From assembly GCA_014529385.2 (NCBI GenBank), contig CM043943.1:158986247-159050246 (forward strand): a DNA stretch of 64,000 bases, given 5' to 3'. Below the pieces are notes generated by a model, which saw only the letters and a program-made list of their open reading frames with translations, searched no databases and was not told the DNA's origin. Origin of the DNA: Adiantum capillus-veneris (Eukaryota; Streptophyta; Polypodiopsida; Polypodiales; Pteridaceae). A program made the translations under genes and the position numbers. Shown piece by piece: positions 21,840-33,190 of the stretch. Numbering within the stretch: position 1 is the stretch's first letter; the number at the start of each line of letters is the position of its first letter.

Positions 21840-22220
21840 ACTTCGAATCTGGGGGAGAAAGTACATATGATACTTGACAATGAAATCGTTGGTATTGGTT
21901 GTGTGTGTAGAACAGATCCAGATTCCACTTGTGTGGTACAAAGATAGGGCTGGGAAATGTCTCCATACTAGTGGAGGAATGCTTGAAGGATGTGGTCCTA
22001 CCTTTTCCTACAATGGATACTTCATCTCTCCAAGGCTCATTATGGAGTGTTGTTCGATGGTCAAAGCTTCTTTTGCAATCTTTTGTATTAAATGGGAACT
22101 TAATTGATCCACACGAAAGCTACAATGGTGATGAAGAACATGATCATTCTGATCCTCTAGTTACAGATGCAATACCTATGACAAGCCCAGAATTTGAAGC
22201 AATGATTCGAGAGTCTTGAG
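21840..22220 (+). pseudogene. N-terminal domain resembling the plant transposase-associated type, frameshifted
   Basis: After an ACTTACAG acceptor-like sequence (to ~21834) the frame reads KVHMILDNEIVGIGCVCRTD, then after a one-base shift near 21945 continues as LGNVSILVEECLKDVVLPFP and SLWSVVRWSKLLL, ending at TGA near 22219. The pattern (small-residue-G-x-V, DP, LG, V-x-V-E, LP, V-x-W) resembles a domain found near the ends of some plant En/Spm-type transposases. That match is from memory of the pattern and is tentative. It lies directly upstream of the DDE-like relic in the same orientation and may be an exon of the same gene. Confidence 0.4.
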
Positions 22221-22259
22221 AAATCAGAGGGTCCTTTTAAAAGATGACACAATGATGCA

Positions 22260-25100
22260 AACCATGAATGAAGGGACCATCTTATATGTATTTCCACATG
22301 ATTATGTCAACTTTCAGGAACTTGGTCCTGATTGTGTGGGTGTGGGTATTGAAAGAGAAAATGCAAAGCATTGATGATGTGGTTGAAGTGGGTAGCATCA
22401 CTTTGCTAAAGTGGCCCATCAAGCAGACAACAATGTTGAATGGAGCCCATTACAACGCTTTGTTCCTGTTGATGGCATGCATGCTACATATGAGGATGTA
22501 TCCAACGATGGCAATGTTGGAAAAAAACTTGATGGGAGTAATGTTGTCCAGTTGTCAAGAAGAGACGATATACACTTACATGAACAGACTTTTTACAAAC
22601 AAATCAATTCAAAGGGTATCATGCATTGATTGTTGTGCACAAAAATGCTGCCAATTTGCAGATCGTGATATGGTGACAAGGTTACGACAACAATTTTGGG
22701 GAGAGTCTCAAAATCACGCACTAATTATGTTATGATGTTCTTTCTATATGTTATCAGAAAGAATGAGAAGTCACGATACCAATTCAGGCTAAATGGCTCT
22801 ATTGTTTGTTGTAGAGCATGGTATGAGCTACATGGAATACCAAAGACATCATTTTATCGATACAAGGAGAACTTTGAAAATGGTGTGCGCCAATATGTAC
22901 ATGGGAACACATGTACATGAGAAGGGACTTCAACATACTAGTTTAGCAAGAGCACTACTAAATGAGTTTGTGGAAAACAACTCTGAGAAGATGCCACATA
23001 GAAGTAGAACACTGCTAGATGGCTCAAGAGACTCAATTGGTGATTCCATCAACATACAAACAAGTGGATATTTTATGTGAAATCAACACGACACTTGACC
23101 AAATGGGCTATGAGAAGAAGCTATCCCAATCTTCTTTTGGTAGAATTTGGAACAAAGAGTACCCACATGTCACTTTAACAAAGACGAGTGAGTTCTCTAA
23201 GTGCAATATTTGTAGCTCAATCAAGGCAAGGTTAGAGCTAAACCTTCTCTTGAAGAGAGAGCTCTTCTCTTGAGGAGAGAGAAGTTCACATGCACAACAA
23301 AAGAGTTGCAGAAGCCTATATTATGCATGGCGCACGTATTCAGAAACTCAACCACAAAAATATGTATGCATAATCCATGATAAGATGGATCAAAAGAAGA
23401 CTGCCATTTAGATTACGCATTGTTCCCAAGGGTGTGGATTCAGGATATAATCTGCAGGTGGCATTGATTGGCATGATCACTCATGGACATGGAGAAGGTC
23501 ATTACGGACACTTTGTCTTGAATGGTTTGTGGCCAGCTGATCCAAATCTTACAATTGGCTCAATTGCTAATTGTTTACATAACCTCGAGAGGATAGATAA
23601 GCATCCTCTTGGTGATCTAGTAACAAATGGACTTCCAAGGAGCAATATTTCACTACTACATGCTTTGAACTCAGGGATGCTTTGGACTACCATAACTTGA
23701 GTGATGGAAAAGAGCCCATTGTGCAGTCGTCAGAAATTGCAGAAGAGGAATTGGGGTCAACATTTCGCAATTGCCAGAGAAATTGTTGCTACAATTGGAT
23801 AATTGTGCAGGGGAAAACAAAAATCGATACTTATTTGCCTATTTGTCAATGCTTGTTGCAAGGGGTGTTTTCAAAACCATCCAGCTGGGATTTTTAATGG
23901 TTGGGCATACACATGAGGACATAGACGCCATGTTTAGTAGGTTTTCAGAGAAGTTGAGAGTTACACAAACCTATACTTTGCCACATTTGATGGATACATT
24001 ACGAAACAGCTCATCTTCATCTCCAGCTCCATTTTTTCTCACAAGATCCCCGATTTCAAGCAATATGTGATGGCTTCTTTGTGATGGACAAGACATACTT
24101 GTTGGACATTCCAAACCGCTTCAGTTCAGGTTCTTATGCAGGATGAGACACCAATGATGCAATATAAGGCACATGTAGGTGTATCAAGTTGGAGTGGAAG
24201 TATTCGCCTTTGGAAAACAGACACAGAAGGCAAGCCAATGTTACCACATGGAGATCCACCTCTAGTACAAATGGCGGAGTATGTCAAGGCCCACGAAGAA
24301 GTCATTTTGGGCTAAAGAACTATATAAAATTTTGGAAAAATTTAGGGAATGGTTCAATATTCTGCGATATTATAGACCCGTGATAGATTATTGGAGTAAG
24401 GTAATTGAAGAGATTGGAAAAGCAATCATATCAGAGGGAGTCTTGTAATGAAATTTTTGGGCAAAAACTCAAGAATATTCTCACCTACAAAGCACTACAA
24501 TGAATTTGCAACAAGGAGCAGAAAGATTCCTAGACCATTGATGGAGTTGAACGGTCATTTTTGTGGGCCTCAATCGAGATAGGCCAGGGTAGATTTGACC
24601 CCTAGTCTGATGTGCACCAAGGTGACTTTTTTATGCTTGTTCCAAGTGACACAGAAATCTATCCAGTGTGGCTTGCAATGGCTTTATGTGACATTGATAA
24701 TGAGCCTACATCACCAAACTACAGAAAACTCTTGATTCAATATTGGGCACCTTGCGCGAGAAAAAGTGGGATGACAGATACTCAAGCTTACAGTAATTGT
24801 TGGAAGGGTTATTGGGCTGTCAACTATAAGGACCCACAAGTGTGGGAAACTATAGATGCAATTGTTTGGTCCTGGAGACCCAACAAAGAAGGACCATTTT
24901 CTAGAATAAAGATTCCAGAAAGACATGCTCTAAAAGCCAAAGAAGGCCTCACTCGTGCACATCAGCCACACTTGGATCAAAGTTCACAGATATGGTATCA
25001 AATGTGGAGTAGAATTATGTGGAGCTTCTATTGTGACTATACTAGTCAATTTGTAAACAAAATCTTTTTTGTATCTTCCTTTGTTTTATGTAATTTATAG
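22260..25100 (+). pseudogene. DUF7869-type, DDE-like protein relic, many frameshifts
   Basis: Pieces in all three forward frames together make one recognisable protein. First comes a region with RFRLNGSIVCC-like and GIPKTSFYRYKENF segments (22696-22920), then SSFGRIWNKEYP and FSKCNIC (23019-23273), then VDSGYNLQVALIGMITHGHG (23377-23700), and then QLDNCAGENKNRYLF and LMVGHTHEDIDAMFSRFSEK (23771-24070). Last is a C-terminal extension with YWAPCARKSG and CWKGYWAVNY (24612-25100). The DN-x-x-GEN and GHTHED-D motifs are typical of the DUF7869 family, which looks like an RNase H-fold, DDE-type nuclease or transposase. At least four frame changes and internal stops show that this copy is dead. No terminal inverted repeats were found. 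Confidence 0.75.
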
Positions 25101-25307
25101 TTATTATTCAAATCCATGTGTTGTACATCCTCTTGACTTTTGGTGTTTATCAACACCACAATCCTATGAGATTTTCACTTTATTTACTAGCCACACACCT
25201 CAATATTTCCCACTTTAAGTGGAAAATTCCCAAATTACATGAATTCGGTCGATTTGGAGATTCCCATAATGTGAGATTTTTACCAAAATACCTAATATGG
25301 TCTTTTA

Positions 25308-26653
25308 TGGTTTCTCACATCAAGAGAGACATTTTACAATACAATTCTTTGTGTTCCTTCCATACTAGCTAGTGCAATGAAGATGGAAACTTCAAGCACT
25401 AAGCAAAACACTTATTAAACACAACGTCAATTCCCTCACGGTCTCAGAACCAAGACCTCACACACCTTCGAAGATGGTGAGAGCTAGCGGGGTATGAGAG
25501 TAGATTGAGAGGAAGAAGGAGTAGTCTTATGAGAAAGATGTACATCTCCTCACATAATCACTCATATTAACATATCTTAGCTTAGTAATTAGCATGATAG
25601 AGGAGATGAGCATGCATTGAAGCTTGGCTCTTGGTTGGATTTGCATCACAAAGCCAAGAGTTGTTGGTGTAGGCCTCCCTTCTCACAAGCTTGGAGTAGG
25701 TGATAAGATTTCCATTAAAGCTTGAGAAGGAGAGAGAGAGTCTTCTTGCTTCACACATGAGTTTGTGTGGGTGCGTGTGGATAACACCTTGAGGAAATCA
25801 GCCCCCTCTCTCTCTTGGTCGACTCCTCTTGCTATTTGCTCATGCTGCAACCTTGTTGGCCCTTTCCAGGCTTAGCCAATGAGTATTAAGAAGCATAAGT
25901 GATCCTATTGACTTGTGTCCCCCTTTCCCCTTTTGTGAGAGATTTAGATAATTGATAATGCAACTAAACTCTCATTGGACCCCTTTGCCTCTTGGCCAAT
26001 AGGAACCAGGCAAGCCATTGGGCTGCTGAATTCTCATTGGACCCCTTCGGAGACTGTCCAATAGTCTTCTAGAGAGCTTAATTCCTATTGTTTCTTTTAT
26101 TAAGTGTTTTTAAATTAATTAAACTAGATTTACTCTAGCCTAATTCTCATTGGTCCACCTCTATGGCCATCTAATAGGATTTGAGTACACCTTGTGGGCA
26201 TCTGGGCTAGGGAAATGACATGTGTCCCCCTTTCCCCTTGTGTGTAAAGGAAGCTTGTGAATGTGTGTGTGTATTCCTCTCTCATCCCCTACTTCCTGGG
26301 CTCGCCCGCTCCTTTGTAGGACTTGGGAAGACTATTTTACACACATACAAAGCATCCAAATTTCTTGAGCTTAAGCATTGGACACAACCTTTGAATTTTG
26401 GAACCTTAGCATTTTGGAATTCTTAATGGGATGAACCTTAGGGTCTTTTAAGCCCATTGTTGCACATTGCTCTTTTGCAGATGGCCCCCTCTTTGGATCC
26501 CTATTTTCCCTCCTTTGGATCCCTACTGTGGCCGGTCTGCCAGCTTAACCAATATTCTAGCTTTTTCTCCCCTGGCACTTCCTCATCTTAAATGATCAGT
26601 TTAACATGAGAAAATCATTTAGGAGAATTAGATATTAGTTATTATGACATTAC
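25308..26653 (-). repeat. Gypsy-1 3' LTR (truncated at its left end)
   Basis: From 25308 on the sequence matches 37217 onward (TATGGTTTCTC, CATCAAGAGAGACATTTTAC and so on) with several per cent differences judged by eye. The ~245 bp that lie between the PBS and 37217 in the other LTR are missing here. The inner boundary is set tentatively at ~26653, where minus-strand TGTCATAATAACT follows the purine-rich AGAGAGGTAA; an alternative boundary is near 26603. Confidence 0.7.
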
Positions 26654-27019
26654 CTCTCTATTGAAATCATAGTCGTCCTTGACTATGGGGTAGAGAAGAT
26701 AAAGCATATTCATTAGTCCTTTTTCTAGCGGGTAGAGGATCCCTATGTTACCCTACGACATCATTCCAGAATGGATGACTGGTCCATTTGGTGCTTGAGA
26801 TCCTAAGCTACCACCGCAAGCATGTCTGCACATTAGTACTATCAATCTTCCATAGTAGAGTGACAAGCTCTACTTGGTGTTCGGGAGACGTCGTCTCCGC
26901 AAAATTGATCTAAGCATGCATACTACTTCATTTTTGTGCACAACAAAGAAAAAGAGAGTCTTATAAGACAAAAACTTTGTTCATTTCTAACATTTGTACA
27001 TTTGCTTACTCTTGGGAAG
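26654..27019. other. Gypsy-1 3' untranslated region
   Basis: Non-coding stretch between the chromodomain-like tail and the 3' LTR on the minus strand. It has no recognised feature beyond the possible polypurine tract at its left edge. Confidence 0.5.
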
Positions 27020-27629
27020 CATTGTAAGCATTGACAAGGTTTAGGTTATCCTTTAACTGTATGCCTTGCATCCATCTAACATCTTCAAAAGGATGATTCT
27101 TAAACTTAATAAGATATTGTCGGATAGTCTTACCGCCTCTTAGTACCTTGTCTTCATGTCACAGAATGGACTCGGGATGTAGCACCTCTTCTTGGTCCTC
27201 GATCTTCGGTGGGTCTTCAATAGTTGGTTCTTGAGGTGGCTCTCCTTTGTAAGACTTTAGTAGGCTCACATGGAAAGCATTGTGTATGAGCCAACGACTG
27301 GGAAACTTGAGTTGATAGGCCATTTTATTGATTGGCCTAAGCATCTAGAAAGGACCATAGTACCTTTTTGCTAACTTAGCATAGTACTTTTGGTGTCCCA
27401 TAGGATTCTTGCCCGTCGTGTGCCTTCATTGAGCCTTGGGAAATTTGAGTAAGACTCAGTCATTTTCTTTAAAGTCTTGGGCTCTTCTGTGCTTGTCAGT
27501 AGCAGCCTTTTGCATTTGTTGTGAGATAGAGATAGCATCCTTAATATTTTGGAAATATTCTTGTAGGTCTCGGCTATACTCATCTGCAGTAAAGATCTTC
27601 CCGTGTACCTTAAGTAGCAGCGGATTTTT
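27020..27629 (-). pseudogene. Gypsy-1 integrase C-terminus and chromodomain
   Basis: Read across frame changes, the minus strand gives the GPY/F-type module of gypsy integrases (LAKRYYGPF, then INKMAYQLKFP and NAFHVSLLKSYKG). After a gap comes a chromodomain-like end, EDKVLRGGKTIRQYLIKFK followed by HPFEDVRWMQG. Chromodomains tether the integration complex to marked chromatin and define chromoviruses. At least two stops or shifts break the frame. Confidence 0.7.
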
Positions 27630-28679
27630 TTATCTTCCCTCAATTACATCAGAAGGTGCTTTTCCTGTGGAAGTATGTGCAGTATTATTGTAGGCATACT
27701 CCAGTAAGGGTAAATACTTCTCCCACTGGGATCTGTGATCTACTTCTATTACATAGGCTTTTAGTAGATCAAGAATTGTTAGGTTAGCTATTTCACTTTG
27801 GCCATCCGTTTGTGGGTGATAGGCTTTAGAGAAATTTAGCCTTGTCCCTAAATTCTCAAAGAGACCATTCCAAAAATTACTGGTCATTCTAGGATCTCTA
27901 TCTGACACTATGGACATTGGTAAGCCATGGTATTTGAAGATTTGTGAAATGAAGAGGGCTGCCATTTGATGGGATTTGATAGTCTTTTTGATAGTTATAA
28001 AATGAGCTTGTTTATTGAACCTGTCTACTATCGTCCATATTCTTGTATTCCTATGGATAAACTTAGGTAATACAAAGATAAAATCCATGAATATGCTCTC
28101 CCATGGTGAATTAGAGATTGGCAAGGGTTGAAGCAATCCAGGTTGCTTCCATCTATCAAACTTTGTCTTTTGGCATACCACACATTTAGTAGCATACTCT
28201 TGTATGTTTGCTTTCATGGTAGGCCAATAGAAATATGTTTCAATCCCCTTTAGGGTAGACTGAATCCCTCTATGCCCCGCATAAGGAGGAGCATGAGATT
28301 CATACATTATTTTCTCACTTAGTGAGTTAGTAACACATAGTCTATTGCCATAGAGAAGATAAACATCTTGTAAGATAAATGGTTCCTCTTTCTTCCCTAA
28401 TGAAAGGGCTAAAATCACATATCTAAAATCGGAATCAATAGCATACTCATCTATCATAGATGATAGATCATTGTGAGTTGCTATGGAAACTGCATTCACT
28501 CTCGGCCGTCTTGAGAGTGCATCGCCTACTTGATTATGCTTGCTAGAAATGTGAGCAATATGAAAATGAAATTTCAAAATTAAATTTACCCACCTCATTT
28601 GTTTGTCAGAGACCTTGGTCTGCATCATGAAGTACTTAAGACTTTGGTGATCCGTTCGCAGAATGAAAGGAGTCCCCAA
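27630..28679 (-). CDS. Gypsy-1 RNase H end and integrase
   Basis: A single 349-codon frame starts in the RNase H domain (LRTDHQSLKYFM and SKHNQVGDALSRR). It continues with the H2C2 zinc site (GHRG to CVVCQ) and the integrase core. The first acidic residue lies in FMDFIFVLPK, the second in IVSDRDPRMTSNFW, and the glutamate region follows HPQTDGQSE. It then breaks near DVIEGR. All three acidic positions are present, so this segment is the best preserved part of Gypsy-1. Integrase inserts the cDNA copy into the genome. Confidence 0.85.
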   Translation of the reverse strand: MGTPFILRTDHQSLKYFMMQTKVSDKQMRWVNLILKFHFHIAHISSKHNQVGDALSRRPRVNAVSIATHNDLSSMIDEYAIDSDFRYVILALSLGKKEEPFILQDVYLLYGNRLCVTNSLSEKIMYESHAPPYAGHRGIQSTLKGIETYFYWPTMKANIQEYATKCVVCQKTKFDRWKQPGLLQPLPISNSPWESIFMDFIFVLPKFIHRNTRIWTIVDRFNKQAHFITIKKTIKSHQMAALFISQIFKYHGLPMSIVSDRDPRMTSNFWNGLFENLGTRLNFSKAYHPQTDGQSEIANLTILDLLKAYVIEVDHRSQWEKYLPLLEYAYNNTAHTSTGKAPSDVIEGR

Positions 28680-28783
28680 TAAATAGTGCTTCCATGAGTC
28701 TAAGGCATGTAGAACTGCGAGGAGTTCCTTTTCATATATGCCTAGAGCTTTCTCAAGAGGGTCAAGCCTTCAACTTTCATAGG

Positions 28784-30072
28784 CTATGGCGTGCCCTTCT
28801 TGGAGCAAAACAGCTCCAAGGCAATCACCACAAGCATCACATTGGACCTCAAATGGCTTTGATAGATCCGATAAAGTAAGCATAGGTTGAGAGAGAAGTT
28901 TTTCTTTAAGCTTTTTGAAAGCATTGTTTCCTTGGCAGAACATGTTACATACCTAATGTTTTTCTTTGTTCGGTCATGTAACGGTCCTGCAATTTGTGAG
29001 AACTTTTCTATGAAGCGTCTATAGTATGCACACATACCCATAAAGCTTCTTAGTTCATGAAGATTCCTTGGTTTAGGCCATCCTTCTATTACCTCTAACT
29101 TTGATTGATCCATTTGGATGCCATCTTGAGAGATAATGTGACCTAAATACTGAATCTCTTGCAAGAAAAATTCACTTTTCTTTTGATTAACATAAAGTTT
29201 TTTCTCTCTTAGGTGACTTGAAATATTACCTGGAGGTGTTGCTTGTGTTCGTCTAATGAATTAGCATAGATGATGATATCATCAAAGAACACTCCAGTAA
29301 AGGTTTGGTGAGCCTTGAATAGCTTCTCCATCAAGCGGTTGAATGTGGCTGGTGCATTGGTCAAGCCGAAAGGCATGACAATATATTCATAAAGACCAAA
29401 CATATTGGTCTTTTCAATTTCTTGATCAACTATCCTTATTTGATGATAGCCACTTTTTAGGTCAATCCTACTGAAGTAGGTGGTCCCTTGCAGTTTATCG
29501 TACCGAAACCTATTCTTGATAGTGATCCTCTTTAGTGCTCTATAGTCGACACACATATGATATGTGCCATCTTTCTTTTGCACTAACAACACAGTAGAAC
29601 AAAATGGAGATGAGCTAGGCCTAACCATGCCCTTCTCAAGTAACTCATGCTGTTGAGCTTGAGAAACTCTATAAGGAGGTTTATTAGGTGGTGAACTTCC
29701 TGGGAGAATTTCAATTGCATGGCCATCATTGCCTCGCTTAGGAGGTATCTCACAAGGGATGTCGTCAATAAAGACATCTTGAAACCCCTTGAGAAAATTG
29801 GATAACTCTAATTCCTTGTGAGTGTTTTTATTTTCTTTTGTTAAAACATTAGGTTCATTTTGATAATCTTCAACAAAAATCATGTACACGGAAATAGAGC
29901 TCTTTATTGACTTATTGAAATCTTGTGTATGTACAATGGGTATGGTGTTACCCATTTGCTTGGCATCTATGTACACATCTTTTTTCCTGAACCTAAAGAA
30001 GATTCTTCTTTCAAGGATTCTGCTTGAGAGGAGAAATAAAGAAGTCCTCTTTGTCCACACAGCTCTGGACAT
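28784..30072 (-). pseudogene. Gypsy-1 reverse transcriptase
   Basis: Two frames cover the domain. The first has VRPSSSPFCSTVLLVQKKDG, DYRALKRITIKN, FSRIDLKSGYHQIRI, MPFGLTNAPATFNRLM and the catalytic box FFDDIIIYAN. After a shift near 29170-29210 the second has YLGHIISQDGI and RSFMGMCAYYRRFI. A few residues are missing before LQGTTYFS compared with the usual gypsy pattern. The enzyme would copy element RNA to DNA, but the frame break makes this copy inactive. Confidence 0.85.
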
Positions 30073-30090
30073 GGAGCCTCAATTTCTTGA

Positions 30091-30372
30091 TTAAGGGAGT
30101 GACTGAAGCTTCTTGCCCTTCAAAGCACCATCTGTGGGTAGGACATCTCCCATATTGTAAGCTTGTATGCCTAGCTTGGTAGCCAACTCTGTGGATATGA
30201 AATCATGAGTAGAAACAGGGTCAAAGAGAATAAAAGCATCATGTTCTCTTACCTTTCCCCAAGCATGGCATAGAGGAGGTCCTTTGTGGTGAGTTTCCTC
30301 CTCTTGGATTTTGACCAAGGTAGCTCTAGGAGGTTCATGGTGGGTGTTCTTTTGGGGACAAGCACGATACAC
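30091..30372 (-). pseudogene. Gypsy-1 protease remnant
   Basis: Aspartic-protease-like region (AFILFDPVSTHDFISTELA then KLGI). The usual catalytic DSG/DTG-type triplet is replaced by DPV, so this copy should not cleave. It overlaps the gag frame upstream. Confidence 0.65.
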
Positions 30373-31411
30373 ATGCCCTTGCTTGCCCCACTTGAAACAT
30401 CGGTTATCCTTGCGATAAAACTCAAGCTCTTCAGGAGAGAGTTTTTTTTTGCCTTTGTAAACTCCCTTCTCCTTAGCTTTGTTGGAATTTCCCTTAGAAG
30501 CTCATTGGAACCCTTGTTTTCCATGGGCTTAGAATTTCTCTTAGCCCCTGTTTGGAAATTGATTCGAGAAGCCACCATAGTATGGTGTATAACCGCCAAT
30601 ATGGTGCGTGGCCTTTGGGAGTTGACATACTCCACCATTTCTTCAGTTAAGCCCGCACAAAATTGTTTCTTTTGCTCTCCAAAATCCAACATTTTAAAGA
30701 CAATGGCTTTGATTTGTAAGTCCAAAAACTTTTCTACATATTTGTGAATGGATTTGTAGGGAGAGAGATTCAAACTTTGCCATTTGGTGAGTACTTTGTC
30801 TTTGGCATCGGCGGCCAAAAACTGCTTCATTATGGAAGCTCTTAAAGCCATGTTCTTGGAGCTTCACCGTTGGCCCATAGGCTAGACCACCATTGCCTGA
30901 CAGACTTTTGAAAGTGCATACCTACATGGTGTAGCTTAGAGGACTCCGTGAAGCCCTCACCTCCAAACACCGCATCAAATTGTTGGATAAAGGCCAAGAC
31001 TTTGTCCGTAGCACCAAAGGTGCCATCGTAGGTAAGGAAAGAGATACTCTTCCCTTCCTCTTTGAAATTATTGAGCTTGGATGATCTCTTCCATGTGGCA
31101 TAGGATTTCCTATGGCCTCTTCTTTTTGATGGTGCAAAAGTTGTACCATCACTTTCTTGAGAAGATGAAGAATTTGAGGAAGATGGAGAAGAGGGTGACC
31201 TCTTTCTCACCTTTTTCTTGCCTTGATCTTCTTCGTCTTCACCATCACTTTCATAAGAAGAAGAAGATGAAGAAGATGGAGAAGAGGGTGTCCTCTTTCT
31301 TGCCTTTCCTTTCCCATTCCTTTGGTGGAGGCTCTTGAATTCTCCTTTGGGAAGGAGATGCATCATCAAGAAGAAAAATTTTGAGCCCTTCGTATAGATC
31401 CTCTTCTTCAT
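30249..31411 (-). pseudogene. Gypsy-1 gag region
   Basis: Two overlapping frames make the gag. The first has an N-terminal charged, Ser-rich repeat tract (31100-31350, two copies of a Ser/Asp/Glu-rich phrase) followed by VRQWWSSLW, the retrotransposon-gag signature position. The second carries the rest (FLDLQIKAIV, then KQFCAGLTEEMVEYV). The zinc-knuckle part is in a shifted frame. Gag forms the particle that packages element RNA. Confidence 0.7.
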
Positions 31412-31499
31412 CCCAAATTGGAGAGAGACCTCTTTTGGAAGTCCTAGTTGCTACTCCTCTTTACGCCTTTAGAAAAAGAACTCAAGCTACTGTACCCGT
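31412..31499 (-). other. Gypsy-1 gag 5' portion next to Copia-1 insertion
   Basis: Minus-strand sequence continuing the Gypsy-1 gag frame to the insertion point. The 5 bases before 31500 (CCCGT) and the 5 after 36657 (GCCGT) form an imperfect target-site duplication. Confidence 0.5.
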
Positions 31500-31726
31500 T
31501 GTTACCATATACATGTGGTAGTGATGTGTGTGAACACACTAGGACCGCCGGGGCATTTTTTCCCTCTTTAGGAGGTTTTTCCCCCCGTGAATTGTATATA
31601 CGCCCATCACTCTAGGGCTATCTATCTTTCCATTGCACACTAAGTAACACACTCTCTATTGTGTGCCTTGAGCTTCCTTCGTCTTCTCCAAGCTGTGTGT
31701 GTTTCTCTGCAACCCTAATTCCAACA
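31500..31726 (+). repeat. Copia-1 5' LTR
   Basis: Begins TGTTACCATATACATG and ends AATTCCAACA, followed after two bases by the PBS. The same sequence recurs at 36432-36657, and in reverse orientation in both LTRs of Copia-2. Confidence 0.95.
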
Positions 31727-31728
31727 AT

Positions 31729-31740
31729 TGGTATCAGAGC
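31729..31740 (+). other. Copia-1 primer-binding site
   Basis: TGGTATCAGAGC, complementary to the 3' end of initiator methionine tRNA, two bases after the 5' LTR. This is the usual site for priming minus-strand DNA synthesis in plant copia elements. Confidence 0.9.
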
Positions 31741-32156
31741 AGGTCAGGCCCTCCCGGGCTTAGTCTCCAGCTGCTCCAGCACATGCCTGCTCACTTTCTC
31801 CGATTCCAGTGAGCTTTGGCGAGCGTTCGCAGAATTTTTGTCGACCTGCTCAAAATTTTGATTTGGGCTCATTTCGGCCAAATCAAAATCAAAATTTTGG
31901 GTGAGCTCAGAATTTTTATCACCCTGCTCGGAATAGTCTGCTCAGAATTTTGATTTGGGCTCATTTCGGCCTCCGTTTCCACTACAGACAGTACTGCACA
32001 GGCTATTTCGTCATTTTGTGCAGAATTTCTGTCAGTTTCGTTTTCTGCATAACAGGTGCCTTATAGTCTTCTACGATTTGTGCTATATAGCACAGGTTGT
32101 TCCTGCTCCATTTGTCCTATTTTCGGGCAGTTTTCACATCTGGTTCAACATTTACC

Positions 32157-33190
32157 ATGGCTGACAACAACAACATAGATGTGTTGAAGATGTTTGCTGC
32201 TGAGGACAAGTTGGATGGGGACAACTACCCTATGTGGGCTTATATGATGCAACATGTTCTTGTGTCAAAGGGTGTCTGGAACATTGTGCAGGGCATTGAT
32301 GTACGTCCTGGTTCTGAGGATGTAGGCAATGTTGAGGATGTTGCAGTTGTTAGAGTTGTTTTGCCTACTGCAGAACAAGCTCGTTGGGATGTTAAGGATG
32401 CGGAGGCTCATGCATTGATTGCGTTGTCTATGAAGCGCACCATTGTTCCTCACATCCGCTCAGCAAAATCTGCAAAACAGGCTTGGGATATTTTACCAGG
32501 TATTTATGCAAGCCGCAATGAGGCTAAAATTTCTTTGTTGCGTAAAGAGCGGGAGTCAAAGATTATGCATGAGGAAGATGATATGGACACTTTCCTTGCT
32601 AGTTTCAAGGATATCAATGAGCAGCTTATTTCTGTAGGTGAAGTCATTTCAGACAGTTCCCTTGTGCAGACTATTCTTGATGCCTTACCAGATTCCTACC
32701 AGACGTTTGCTAGTACTTGGAGACTAATGACCCAAGGAAATCCAGAAGTTTTCAAGTTTGATGCATTATGCACATTGCTGTTGCAAGAGTCACTGTCCAA
32801 AAAAAACAGGACTAGACAGCGTGCAATTGAACAGGCTTTTATTGCTTCTCAAAGAAAGGGTGGTAACAGTAATGTAGCCACTTCTTATGGTTCTGCTACG
32901 AGTGGCAAAAATTATGTTCCTAATGCTTCTACTGGCAGCAGTTCGTCTAGAAATTTTGGTGATAAGGACAAAAAGAAGATGCGTTGCCATTATTGTAAAG
33001 CCAATGATCACTTGATCAAGTCGTGTCCTAAGTTGAAGGCCAAAGAGGCTAAGAAGAAAGAGGGTGGTTCCACTGCAAATGCTGGTTCCACTACAAATGA
33101 AGCCATTGTTGAGTCTTCTGTGAAAGAAGACTGTGTTGCTGATGTTGATGCAAAATGGGCATTTAGCACAGAGTGCACTTACAATCCTGC
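32157..33190 (+). CDS. Copia-1 gag
   Basis: ATG at 32157 opens MADNNNIDVLKMFAAEDKLD, then NYPMWAYMMQHVL, the UBN2/DUF4219-type gag of plant copia elements, and a CCHC zinc knuckle (CHYCKANDHLIKSCPK). Compared with Copia-2 it lacks about seven residues after VEDVA. The true frame leaves this reading at about 33208, where the protease motif has been deleted. Gag builds the virus-like particle and binds RNA through the knuckle. Confidence 0.88.

Noticed and set aside
26603-26653. Exact inner boundary of the Gypsy-1 LTR
   Set aside because: Two TG starts (minus-strand TGTTAAAC and TGTCATAA) are possible and the other LTR is truncated before this point, so it cannot be settled here.
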